Positions 7,901-14,546 of a stretch of 53,217 nucleotides of DNA are shown piece after piece (within the stretch, counting starts at the first letter, position 1; every line of letters begins with the position of its first letter). Made by a program: the position numbers and the translations under genes. Below the pieces are notes generated by a model that was given only the letters and a program-made list of their open reading frames with translations, was not told the origin of the DNA and ran no database searches. The stretch comes from Dongia_B sp035539075 (lineage in GTDB: Bacteria; Pseudomonadota; Alphaproteobacteria; Dongiales; Dongiaceae): assembly GCA_035539075.1 (NCBI GenBank), contig DATLJB010000187.1:1-53217 (forward strand), read 5' to 3'.

Positions 7901-9206
7901 CGCGAGCGTGTAGACGCTCGGCGGTGTCGAGCATCCGATTTTCTAGCTCGATCGTAGCTTGCATGGCGTATTTAGCCGGCGGCGCCTCTTTGCTTTCAGG
8001 CGTCGGCGTGAGCTGCACCAGGTCCGGCCGCTGCAGGACAGCGGCGAGGGCCTGAGCCGCGGCCTCTTGGTCGCGGGTGTGCTTGGCGATTTCCCGCTCG
8101 ATGGCGGCATGGTCGAAGACAGCACTTTTCGCGTTCAAGGTATCGAGGATCGCGAGAGGCGACAGCGGGTCGATCGCCTCGGCCGGCGCGGCCATGCTGT
8201 TGTCGTTGGCGAGCTGGGCTGCGGGTGTCGCTGGTGACGGCTCGGAAAGGACCGTGGCCGCCGCCAGGGCATGCGCGGCCGCTTGCGGATCTGCGGCGGG
8301 GATCTCGACCAGGCCGGCAAGGCGCTGCTGATAGTCGGCGCCGTGGCGGTCGTAATAGATCGGCGCTTGTTTCGCGAGCCAATGGATATGATCGAGGCTG
8401 TTCGCCGCCTTGATGTCGTAATAGGTCTTGCCAGTCCTCGCCGGTAGCTCGCCGGCCGCGATGCTCAGCGCCAGGTCGGAGCGGTCTTCCCTGGCGGTCG
8501 CAACGAGCGGGACACCTACCTCTGTCGATTTCTCGGCGAAGATCGCCCGCATCACCCGGAGGTCGTCGGGCTGAATCCTGACCTGTCGGCCCCTGGATGT
8601 GGTCGCCTTAAAAACCACATGGGCGTGAGGTCGAGCTGAATGGTCGGTATGGACGACAAAGAGATATTCCACACCTGCCTTGCCGAATATCTCTTCCAGG
8701 GCTGCCTTGGCGGCGTCATGCACCTGGTCTTGGCTCGCCTGGGCGTGGGGCGGCATGGATAGAATGAGATGGCCAGTCTGCCGGCTCTTATAGCGCTCCT
8801 GCTCGGTCATGCCGGCGCGGGTTGCCGGGTCGGCCGCTTTGGCTGCCGGTGACAGGTTGTCGGCGTTCGCCTTCAGCTTCCATCCCTCGACCACCTCCCG
8901 CAACCGATCTGGTGGAACCTGGTTGCCGTTCTGATCGGTCGCCGTCAGAGCAAGGGCGGGGTTATCGCTCGGCCTGGTGCGCGTGATATAGGCGACGGAA
9001 TGCTGTGCGGCCCTTGGGGTCTTGCCCCAGGTCGCGAGCTTGATAACCGCCTCACGCGGCCCCTTTCCGCCACTGCCGCCGCCCGAGGAACCGGCCGCGC
9101 TCGCGCGACGCCGGCTCTCTTTGCGGTTGTCCCGCATCTTCTGGCGAGCCTCGGCCCCAATGATCCGGCCCTTGCTGTGAACATCAAAAAAGTCCTGTGC
9201 GCTCAT
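4920..9206 (-). CDS. MOBP-type relaxase fused to a superfamily 1 helicase
   Basis: The 1428-aa conjugation protein would nick oriT, stay bound to the 5' end of the transferred strand and unwind DNA. After a basic Ser/Gly-rich N-terminus, the relaxase domain has a Tyr candidate in AYITR (Tyr73) and the metal-binding motif HTDHSARPHAHVV (residues 186-198), as in MOBP enzymes. A helicase follows: Walker A GLPGTGKT (482-489), Walker B VIDEAG (619-624), GDPEQ (649-653) and the late motif TTHKAQGVTVDR, as in TraI/RecD-type helicases. The tail is Pro/Arg-rich and ends basic (RRRDRDKDIER), suitable as a T4SS export signal. The start overlaps the mobC stop (ATGA), so the two are translationally coupled. 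Helicase fusion is usual in MOBF and TraA/MOBQ relaxases and less usual in MOBP. Confidence 0.93.
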   Translation of the reverse strand: MSAQDFFDVHSKGRIIGAEARQKMRDNRKESRRRASAAGSSGGGSGGKGPREAVIKLATWGKTPRAAQHSVAYITRTRPSDNPALALTATDQNGNQVPPDRLREVVEGWKLKANADNLSPAAKAADPATRAGMTEQERYKSRQTGHLILSMPPHAQASQDQVHDAAKAALEEIFGKAGVEYLFVVHTDHSARPHAHVVFKATTSRGRQVRIQPDDLRVMRAIFAEKSTEVGVPLVATAREDRSDLALSIAAGELPARTGKTYYDIKAANSLDHIHWLAKQAPIYYDRHGADYQQRLAGLVEIPAADPQAAAHALAAATVLSEPSPATPAAQLANDNSMAAPAEAIDPLSPLAILDTLNAKSAVFDHAAIEREIAKHTRDQEAAAQALAAVLQRPDLVQLTPTPESKEAPPAKYAMQATIELENRMLDTAERLHARASHDVESGAFKAAVAQYEAQAGHQLSDEQKEAAQHITEAGGLRAVVGLPGTGKTTMLTAARMAWEGAGYQVRGAALAGIAADNLAQSGIKSSTIAALLLRIDEQEDLHPLATTGEMTDAAVTRFARHLEREIERADNAESTAILQAWRDELMTGQLSQEAADYARAWATDTQRFAPLDTNTVLVIDEAGMIGSAQMARLLDAVEGTGAKIILVGDPEQIQPIEIGGAFRAIFQSTEGVTLEDVRRQRVEWMRAATKDISRGPADRAITAYDEAGAIHARINADRAETLGKLKTEHEITPEDERRINTIIDYVEARRAAGAAFRLIKEQSNDPLATLFYEFKEDRDSAAATIAADIEGYKPWLARFAINGEHLAADILVTENMSRRQAVEKAAGHAESIGILDIEKSLLPEDRYGLDLRSGAKRDLAAAWLADYQSAPDLSRIVLTHTNEDAADLNARIREGLKIIGVLQGEEIATVTEEGARTFMTGDRILFRRTHRFGASQDAVGVRNGTLGTISSTARASDGEIAFTVTLDGGQTFTFSPDEFDGYAPGYAVTTHKAQGVTVDRSFVLASLGMNKHLLGVAMSRHRDTTALFAATGDAASPSQVAKIAGKAERAETTIDYLREAAPAPAARFAEMHGIEASTTERTMDSRTWADRRRQWVAEQGTRLSKTWQAFRQQVQHRAQATLQPSQHAPNPIEMPALTARAQLALHKTFRAYADPTEARQRFLEMYAEKAGLAVWAVNNRPEVFGTGRAGERVSTFEPREAQISKAWRTEAARRLSVATPRAPLVAKAVAQAERSARRIAGDRQIARGREFSRNIARRAADRFGAMPGMTQTPQPRGPEPTPQAPAEAGTPRTSWWDRIRGRGRVPAETPNAPGTPAADKPAAATPAKAEPHWSERITAPRQKPGSQELRQLIARDLREIHAAKATDPMRAAAAREALAVHTQQLTERQIKAYPPKAQEEIRVVRRMNPQLNYGPARRRDRDKDIER

Positions 9207-9544
9207 TCGGCGTTATCTAACAGGTTGCGAATGACTTGGCTGGCCTGGCCCAGCTTGCCGGCAAGGGCGGACAGGTCTTCGAGCTGGAAGTCTTTCAGGT
9301 TGCCGTGGGTGTTTATCCGCTTGGCGATCTGGTTGAGGTTGTTGCCGATCTGGCGCGTCTCCCAAAGGAGCTGATCAAGGCGGTCGGCCTCGCGCTCGGA
9401 GAGGTAGGGGTTATTGAGGCCCCTTTCGATCAGGCGCCGGACGGCCTTGCCTCGGTTCGCCTCGCCTGCCGCCTTCTGGCTGGCCTCGATCTGGTCGGCT
9501 AGGTCTTTGCTGACCCGAACCGCCAAGAACACCTCTTTCGCCAT
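9203..9544 (-). CDS. mobC: MobC-like relaxosome accessory protein
   Basis: The protein is 113 aa. The N-terminus (VFLAVRVSKDLADQIEASQK) looks like a ribbon-helix-helix DNA-binding segment. The C-terminal half carries the MobC hallmark RQIGNNLNQIAKRIN. Such proteins bind the inverted repeat next to nic and help the relaxase melt DNA. It is the first gene left of oriT, about 100 bases from nic, and its stop overlaps the relaxase start. Confidence 0.9.
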   Translation of the reverse strand: MAKEVFLAVRVSKDLADQIEASQKAAGEANRGKAVRRLIERGLNNPYLSEREADRLDQLLWETRQIGNNLNQIAKRINTHGNLKDFQLEDLSALAGKLGQASQVIRNLLDNAE

Positions 9545-9568
9545 GCTATCCCCGGTGCTGGAACCCCC

Positions 9569-9591
9569 GGCCGGCGCCGCAGGCGCCGGCC
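9569..9591. repeat. Perfect 10-bp-arm hairpin between mobC and oriT
   Basis: GGCCGGCGCC and GGCGCCGGCC pair around a GCA loop. It lies just upstream of mobC on the minus strand and 27 bases from the oriT inverted repeat. It could be an auto-regulatory site for MobC, part of oriT, or a transcript attenuator. No T-run follows on either strand. Confidence 0.5.
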
Positions 9592-9617
9592 ATGCCCGCA
9601 GGAGGGCCAGCGGCCAG

Positions 9618-9647
9618 CATTTTGTTTAACAAAATGCGTATCCTGCC
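9618..9647 (+). other. oriT: oriT core: inverted repeat plus nick site
   Basis: A perfect 10-bp inverted repeat (GCATTTTGTT-T-AACAAAATGC, 9618-9638) is followed 8 bases later by TATCCTG/CC, with the predicted cut between 9646 and 9647. TATCCTG/C is the nick sequence of the RP4-like MOBP family, and its spacing from an upstream inverted repeat matches that family. The plus strand is therefore the transferred strand, with its 5' end at C9647. DNA with higher coordinates enters first and the relaxase gene enters last. Confidence 0.85.
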
Positions 9648-9730
9648 ACTCTATCCCTTCTGCTTCCTCCTTTCTGCCAGAATGACAAGGCATTGTAAAG
9701 TCTCGGTTTTTCGGCGAATCGCCAGATAGC

Positions 9731-9857
9731 GACACGGCAGAAGCCGTGTCACAGATTGGGTTGGGGCGGCTTCTTGGCCGTCACAACGACGCCCGGAACT
9801 GTCACGGCGACCCAAAACACCGTCACGAGAGGCAAAAACCGCGTCACATTTCGTCAC
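9731..9857 (+). repeat. Phased GTCAC array beside oriT
   Basis: GTCAC occurs at 9748, 9780, 9801, 9822, 9843 and 9853. Four of the copies are exactly 21 bp apart, two helical turns, and most are followed by G or A. The array opens with a perfect 8-bp inverted repeat GACACGGC-AGAA-GCCGTGTC (9731-9750). This is the pattern of a multi-site protein-binding array (iterons or accessory oriT sites). The binder is unknown: MobC, the RepC-like initiator or a host factor are candidates. Confidence 0.7.
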
Positions 9858-10075
9858 GGTGCCTCTAAGGCCTTGATAATGCTAATTATAACACAAATAC
9901 CGATAAAATCCGCGGCGGTTTTAGAACAGAGCCTTATCCCCGCTTTCCAGGATGCGAAGATCAGCAGCGAGCATCCCTTGTAGGCGGAGCGACCCCGCCG
10001 CCCCCATAGCGAAGCGAGGGGCGCGGAGCCTGTGGCAAGCGTGGAGAAGGCGCCAGGCCGGCAGGTCGGCCAGGT

Positions 10076-10110
10076 CGGCGCCAGCCCGGCATCGAGCCGG
10101 GCTGGCGCCG
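10076..10110. repeat. Perfect 15-bp-arm hairpin on the leading side of oriT
   Basis: CGGCGCCAGCCCGGC and its exact reverse complement flank the 5-base loop ATCGA. It lies 430 bases to the right of nic, so it enters the recipient early as single-stranded DNA and would fold. Possible roles are terminator, single-strand initiation site or single-strand promoter. The stretch 9858-10209 holds no gene I can support besides this hairpin. Confidence 0.6.
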
Positions 10111-10209
10111 GGTTTCGGTATTTGAAGAGGTAAGGCGAGGGGCATTGAAGGGGAGCGGGGCGAAGGGCAATCGGTCATCACGCGCCAGCGTGGGGTGCCC
10201 TGCCCGCTC

Positions 10210-10357
10210 TGTATTGTGCAATCCAACAAGGTCGAGCGGCCAAGGCGAAGCCCGCCGACCTGGATTGCACAATACATAAAAGGCCCCCTTGCCTTACTTC
10301 TGGATTGCACAATCCATTAATGTTCGTAGGATCATAAGCGCTGTATTGTGCAATACA
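10210..10357 (+). promoter_or_regulatory. Four 16-bp palindromes upstream of the SprT-like gene
   Basis: Sites at 10210-10225, 10261-10276, 10301-10316 and 10342-10357 share TGKATTG-NN-CAATMCA, where each half-site is TGTATTG or TGGATTG. The last site, TGTATTGTGCAATACA, has perfect arms around a 2-base centre. The last three are 40-41 bp apart, close to four helical turns, and the first is 51 bp before the second. The final site overlaps the possible GTG start of the next gene. This is best read as an operator array for a dimeric repressor controlling the SprT-like gene. Confidence 0.75.
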
Positions 10358-11055
10358 TCTTTTCGGGATCTGCCTTGGAACCGACGCGCGAAACCTATCA
10401 AGCTCTGCAAAGAGCCTATGACTATTTCAATAAAGAGTTGTTCGCCGATTCATTGCCGAATTGCCTGCTGACGCTGCAGCGGCAGCGGCGGACCTACGGC
10501 TATTTCAGCGCGGATCGGTTCGCGGGATCGGCCGGGCGGACGGATGAGATCGCACTCAATCCAACCTACTTCGCCCTGCTGCCGGTGTTCGAAAGCCTGT
10601 CCACCCTCGTCCATGAGCAGGTGCATCAATGGCAAGAGCGGCACGGCAAGCCAGGCCGGGGCCGCTACCATAACAAGGAATGGGCGGCGAAGATGGAAGC
10701 GGTCGGCCTGATGCCGAGCGATACCGGCGAGCCGGGCGGCAAGAAGGTCGGCGATCGGGTATCCCATTACGTCATTGAGGGCGGCGCCTTTGACCACGTG
10801 GCCGGCAAGCTCTTGGCGACCGGCTACCTCATACCCTGGGCCGATAGCGCGGCCGAGGCCGAAGGCGAGGACGGCGCAGAAGGGGAAAGCGGTAAGCGCA
10901 AGAACAAGAGCAACCGCCTTAAATTCACCTGCCCGGATTGCGGGGCGAATGCCTGGGGCAAGCCCGACCTCAAGCTCATCTGCGGAGCCTGCCGGGTCGA
11001 TTTCGTCTCGCCGGACGCGCCAGCGGGCGACGATGAAGAAAGCGACCAAGATTAG
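10348..11055 (+). CDS. SprT-like zinc metalloprotease with C-terminal zinc ribbon
   Basis: The frame is 235 aa. The SprT core has the active-site motif HEQVHQW (an HExxH; about residues 88-94) and a following YHNKEW segment. The C-terminus has paired CPDC and CGAC knuckles, as in SprT/Spartan proteins. Family members cut proteins crosslinked to DNA. The GTG at 10348 lies inside an operator palindrome, so a later TTG at 10375 may be the real start. It is the first gene behind nic in the transferred strand and the only leading-region gene on the plus strand. A role in handling protein-bound incoming DNA is inferred. Confidence 0.82.
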   Translation: MQYIFSGSALEPTRETYQALQRAYDYFNKELFADSLPNCLLTLQRQRRTYGYFSADRFAGSAGRTDEIALNPTYFALLPVFESLSTLVHEQVHQWQERHGKPGRGRYHNKEWAAKMEAVGLMPSDTGEPGGKKVGDRVSHYVIEGGAFDHVAGKLLATGYLIPWADSAAEAEGEDGAEGESGKRKNKSNRLKFTCPDCGANAWGKPDLKLICGACRVDFVSPDAPAGDDEESDQD

Positions 11056-11152
11056 AACGAGACGAGAACATTAACTATTTAATGTGGTGACGTTCGCGGC
11101 TATCGTGTGCGGGCGGTACAGGCTGCGGAGCCGATGACCGCGAGGTAAGAAA

Positions 11153-11209
11153 GATCCCCGCGTGTGACAACGGTACACGACGCCGCGTCAACAACACCGC
11201 GCGGGGATC
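11153..11209. repeat. Inverted repeat between convergent SprT and virB1 genes
   Basis: GATCCCCGCG (11153-11162) and CGCGGGGATC (11200-11209) are exact complements separated by 37 bases. The position between two convergent genes suggests a bidirectional terminator or structural element. The long loop makes a simple terminator less likely. Confidence 0.4.
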
Positions 11210-11219
11210 ACTTAACCCC

Positions 11220-11759
11220 CTACTCTTCCTCATCCTGATCTCTGACAAACTTGGGCTGCACCGGATCACTCGCCGGTTGTGGCACCGCCGCGACGATCGG
11301 CGCGGCCGGCCGGCCGGCCTGGTGCTGATAGACTTCCCAAACGGCGCGGGCATAAGCCGCTGCCTTCTCTGGCGACTTCGCGTTGTAAGCACCAACAGCC
11401 GTCCAGTTGTATCCGTGCTCGCGGATCTCCTGTTTCAGAATCCAGGCGCCAACGTGAATATTGGTGCAGGCATTGAGCAGGAGATCATTGCGACCAATCC
11501 GAAACGGCGCCAGGGCGCCAAGCCACCAGCTATTGATTTGCATCATGCCGATGTCTTCGGAGCCGTCCGGATTCTCGTGCAGGGCGCCGGCATAGAAGCT
11601 GCTTTCGACTTGCGCGATAGCGCGGAGCAAAGCGGGTTCGATGCCGTAGAAGCGGCCGGCAGCGACGAAGCAATCTTCGCCCGCGGCCGCCGGCGACGAC
11701 ACGAGGCCAACAGCTAACGCGAGCGACAATGCGATACGGGGCGGAAAAAGAGAGGTCAT
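11220..11759 (-). CDS. virB1: VirB1-like lytic transglycosylase
   Basis: The protein is 179 aa from ATG 11759. The signal peptide (about residues 8-26, ending SSPAAAG) is followed by an SLT-type domain with catalytic Glu52 in AIAQVESSF, then GMMQIN and the VGAYNAKS block. It opens the peptidoglycan for the secretion channel. The start overlaps the stop of the 34-aa membrane gene (ATGA), so it is coupled to virD4. It lies about 30 kb from the other virB genes across oriT. The tail is Pro/Ala-rich. Confidence 0.9.
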   Translation of the reverse strand: MTSLFPPRIALSLALAVGLVSSPAAAGEDCFVAAGRFYGIEPALLRAIAQVESSFYAGALHENPDGSEDIGMMQINSWWLGALAPFRIGRNDLLLNACTNIHVGAWILKQEIREHGYNWTAVGAYNAKSPEKAAAYARAVWEVYQHQAGRPAAPIVAAVPQPASDPVQPKFVRDQDEEE

Positions 11760-11860
11760 CGGTGCGCAAAGAAAAGCAAGAGCCAGACGGCGGGGTTGGC
11801 GATAAAGGTCCAAAATAGGGCGATCGCGAGCTCGCGGCCGAACTGCGATAGTCGCCTCAT
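11756..11860 (-). CDS. 34-aa membrane micro-protein between virD4 and virB1
   Basis: ATG at 11860 overlaps the virD4 stop (ATGA), and its own stop overlaps the virB1 start (ATGA). The peptide has a basic N-terminus (MRRLSQFGREL) and one hydrophobic helix (about residues 12-31) ending in FFAHR. Overlap on both sides strongly suggests real translation. It may be a small subunit of the coupling-protein complex or a chaperone for VirD4 or VirB1. No family is recognised. In-frame extension upstream to 11992 is only the virD4 shadow. Confidence 0.65.
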   Translation of the reverse strand: MRRLSQFGRELAIALFWTFIANPAVWLLLFFAHR

Positions 11861-13578
11861 CTCCGCGCTCCCCGCTTGATCAAGCGGCTCATATGGCGGT
11901 CCTTGTCCCAAAACGCTGCCTTGCACAAGATCGGCCGCGTGTAGTGCTGCTGCGCGAGGACAACCAGGCGCCCGAAGGGAATTTCGCCCCACTGTTCTTC
12001 ACGAATAAGCGGCACGCCTTCTTGGCTGACGTTCGTGGAGCCAAAGAACTTATCTACTTGCTTGCTGTGGGTCCGTTTGGTGCGCGTCGTCTTCCCGACC
12101 AGTCCGGTGAGCGTCTTGGCTGTATAAGGATTCGCCTGGGTGAAGGCGAGAAGATAGGTGCAATTGGTGATGAGCTGGTCAACGCCTTCCTGTTTGTATT
12201 TCTCCTTGAACTGCGCCAGCTCCTGCAGAACGATCATGAGATGCAAACCCATGCCGTTGCCCTTGGCGAGTGCGTCAAAGACGAGCGGTATGACCGGAAG
12301 CGATGCCCATTCTTCGCCGACAACGAGGACCGACTGATCCTTTTTGCCTGCCGGCGTGTCGAGCGCCCATGCAAAGAGCGATTCCAGAAAGATCGCGGTC
12401 AAAGGGCCGAAGGCCTTCGCATCGGCTTGACCGAACTTGATATAGATCGCGGTCGGCCGCTGCCGCAACTGCGCCAAGCTGAAATCCGATCGCTGCGTCA
12501 CGGCGGCAACGGCTTTGATGCGGAATAACTGCATGCCCGTTACTAGCGTGTTGATGTGAGAGCTGCGCTCTTTGAAATGGAGATTGCTGAAAAACAGCAG
12601 CTCGTCGGAGATCCGCGCCGGATAGCCGTGCATCATTGCTTGCTTGGCAATCTGGCGGAGCATATCACCGAAAGGATCGCTGTCTTCTTCTTGCTTGATA
12701 GAGGCAAACTTCATGAGCGCTGTTGCGACCAGGTCGAGGCGCGGCGTGCGGCCTTCGCGGTCTGCCTCGCAGACTTCGAACATCGCAAGCGCCGTCCAGT
12801 TTCGCCTGGCGTTATCTATCCAATGATCGGCTTCGCCGCCGCGATTCTCCGGCTTCGGATAGAACATCGCGGCGCCTCGCATCAGCGCGATTTCCAGCGT
12901 GGTTTCCTTGCGCGGAAGATCGATGCCAAGAAGATTCCAACCGGAGGGACTATTCTCGTTCGTCCATTCGACAACATGCACAGCATGGCCGCGCGCGCGG
13001 AGCGCGCCGGCCGTCTTGTCGATCAGCTCGCCTTTCGGGTCGATAATGATCATCGAGCCGGGATAGGTCAGGATCGTGGGGATAACGACGCCACGGGTTT
13101 TGCCCGTGCGCGTCGGCGCGAGAACGAGCGACGATCGAGGGGCTACCGGCTTTAAGTACCTGCCACCAGCTCGGCCGAGAATCGGCCCGAGTTTGCCATT
13201 TAGCTGCATCTGCTTGATGTCGCCGGGACTGGCATAGCGGCTTTCGCCGTATTGGTTTTTCTCGTTCGCCACGGCGCCAGTGGCAAGCAGTAAAGCGAGT
13301 GTCGTCGCGATGCCAACGGCGCTCAGGGAGCCGTGGACGAAGGGTTGCCAGTCGATGTGATGGAAGGCGCGGAGCGAAGCGGTACGCGCAAGATACTCCC
13401 ACCAGCGCAAGCTATAATCGAGGCTAGACCAGACGATGCGCGGCCAATCCGACAGATGAGCGCTCTTCACCGGCGCCAGTCCCCAAATTGCGAGGATGGT
13501 GAGGCCCATAACGGCAAAGGTCCAAGCGAGGAGCTTGGACCAGGTGCGGCGGGTTCTCGATAGCGGATCGAAGATCAT
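11857..13578 (-). CDS. virD4: VirD4/TraG type IV coupling protein
   Basis: The 573-aa inner-membrane ATPase would deliver the relaxase-DNA complex to the secretion channel. Membrane helices lie at about residues 16-34 and 84-103. Walker A is APTRTGKT (154-161). The usual Walker B position reads VLVVGEEW (417-424), with Gly421 where Asp is normal. The typical MYGLHLMIVLQELAQ-like helix block follows. Its start overlaps the stop of the ribbon-helix-helix gene and its stop overlaps the 34-aa gene, forming a tightly coupled set that ends with virB1. Confidence 0.92.
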   Translation of the reverse strand: MIFDPLSRTRRTWSKLLAWTFAVMGLTILAIWGLAPVKSAHLSDWPRIVWSSLDYSLRWWEYLARTASLRAFHHIDWQPFVHGSLSAVGIATTLALLLATGAVANEKNQYGESRYASPGDIKQMQLNGKLGPILGRAGGRYLKPVAPRSSLVLAPTRTGKTRGVVIPTILTYPGSMIIIDPKGELIDKTAGALRARGHAVHVVEWTNENSPSGWNLLGIDLPRKETTLEIALMRGAAMFYPKPENRGGEADHWIDNARRNWTALAMFEVCEADREGRTPRLDLVATALMKFASIKQEEDSDPFGDMLRQIAKQAMMHGYPARISDELLFFSNLHFKERSSHINTLVTGMQLFRIKAVAAVTQRSDFSLAQLRQRPTAIYIKFGQADAKAFGPLTAIFLESLFAWALDTPAGKKDQSVLVVGEEWASLPVIPLVFDALAKGNGMGLHLMIVLQELAQFKEKYKQEGVDQLITNCTYLLAFTQANPYTAKTLTGLVGKTTRTKRTHSKQVDKFFGSTNVSQEGVPLIREEQWGEIPFGRLVVLAQQHYTRPILCKAAFWDKDRHMSRLIKRGARR

Positions 13579-13796
13579 TCATTACCTCGCGTGCGGCGGT
13601 GAGGGATGAGAAGCGCGTCTGGCACCGGCAAGCCGGCATCTTTGAAGGCCTGCAGGACGATGACTTGAACGGTTGTGCGCTGTTCGACGGCGCGTTGCCG
13701 GATCGCCGTGTGCAATTCTTCGGTGATACCTCTGACGTTGATTTGTTTCTCGCCATTGGCGGGCGCTGGCATGGTCTTGTCCGGCTTGTCGGGCAT
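13575..13796 (-). CDS. Ribbon-helix-helix DNA-binding protein
   Basis: The protein is 73 aa. After a Lys/Pro-rich tail, residues about 18-55 (INVRGITEELHTAIRQRAVE then VQVIVLQAF) match the strand-helix-helix layout of Arc/CopG-like proteins. Its stop overlaps the virD4 start. It is likely a local repressor of the ssb-to-virB1 operon or a relaxosome accessory. Upstream palindromes at 14950-14963 or 10210-10357 are candidate targets. Confidence 0.65.
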   Translation of the reverse strand: MPDKPDKTMPAPANGEKQINVRGITEELHTAIRQRAVEQRTTVQVIVLQAFKDAGLPVPDALLIPHRRTRGNE

Positions 13797-13811
13797 TGAG
13801 CAACTCGTCAG

Positions 13812-14252
13812 TTAGTGGTCGGTACGCTCGGGCGCAGGCCCGAAAAAATCGCGCAAGATTTTGCGCGTCGCATCCTCGCCGAACTCGGCGTTGAGATGGG
13901 TGATGATGTACTGCAGCTCACCGGCTTTCGTGTGGCGGTCGCGCGGGAGCTTGTCGCGGAAGTATTGTGAAATGCGGTGGACATAGATGCAGCGCAGGCC
14001 GCGAATGGCGACGGCGACGGTTCGCGAGCCGGTGCTATGGTTCCACTCCAGCCAGCGGCAAAAGGCCGGGATCTCCTGCTCGCGAACGACATAGAATTGC
14101 CGCTTCCCGTTCCACAGTCGGACCATAAGGAAGTCAAGTTGTGGCGGCACGGCGGGCATGGGCTGGCCGTCCTTCCACGAATCACGACGGCGATGCTTGA
14201 AATCATCGCCGTCGCCATTATCATTACTTGCCGCTAACAAGGATTCGATCAT
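13812..14252 (-). CDS. Conserved-looking plasmid protein of unknown function
   Basis: The protein is 146 aa. ATG at 14252 is chosen because it overlaps the stop of the previous gene (ATTA on the plus strand); a longer frame starts at 14267. The Asn/Asp-rich N-terminus is followed by a compact domain with WNGKRQFYVVREQEIPAF, RLEWNHS-type and RCIYVHRISQYF segments. No family is recognised. It sits in the ssb-virD4 operon and ends 15 bases before the ribbon-helix-helix gene. Confidence 0.7.
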   Translation of the reverse strand: MIESLLAASNDNGDGDDFKHRRRDSWKDGQPMPAVPPQLDFLMVRLWNGKRQFYVVREQEIPAFCRWLEWNHSTGSRTVAVAIRGLRCIYVHRISQYFRDKLPRDRHTKAGELQYIITHLNAEFGEDATRKILRDFFGPAPERTDH

Positions 14253-14482
14253 TACCGCCGCCCCCAACCCTTCGAGAGATGGTTGTCGGGGATAACATCG
14301 CTACCCGCTGCAAGCCATTTGTCGGCTGCGAGCTGCGCCGACATTTCGGCATCCATGCCGGGATTGTCTGAAACAAAGCGGAAGGCTTCGGCCCGGGCGT
14401 TGGGGACGCCGCAGCCGGTGAGAATGTCGGCGATCTCCGCTATATAGCCGTCATTCAATGATGGCGTATTGAGCACTGACAT
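14252..14482 (-). CDS. Small unknown protein downstream of ssb
   Basis: The protein is 76 aa from ATG 14482; the longer frame to 14644 overlaps ssb and is not credible. It is acidic and mostly helical, with GCGVPNARAEAFRFV in the middle and a basic KGWGRR end. No family is recognised. It is coupled to the next gene by a 1-base start/stop overlap. Its place behind ssb in the leading region makes a role in early plasmid establishment plausible. Confidence 0.65.
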   Translation of the reverse strand: MSVLNTPSLNDGYIAEIADILTGCGVPNARAEAFRFVSDNPGMDAEMSAQLAADKWLAAGSDVIPDNHLSKGWGRR

Positions 14483-14546
14483 AAGGGCCTCGGTAGAAGG
14501 GGAAAAAGGTGGGAGACGGTTGCCCGCCTCCCTAGCCAGGAGGGGG

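Noticed and set aside
5061..8413. Several long plus-strand frames across the relaxase gene
   Set aside because: High GC creates open frames opposite real genes. The relaxase-helicase motifs on the minus strand decide the coding strand.
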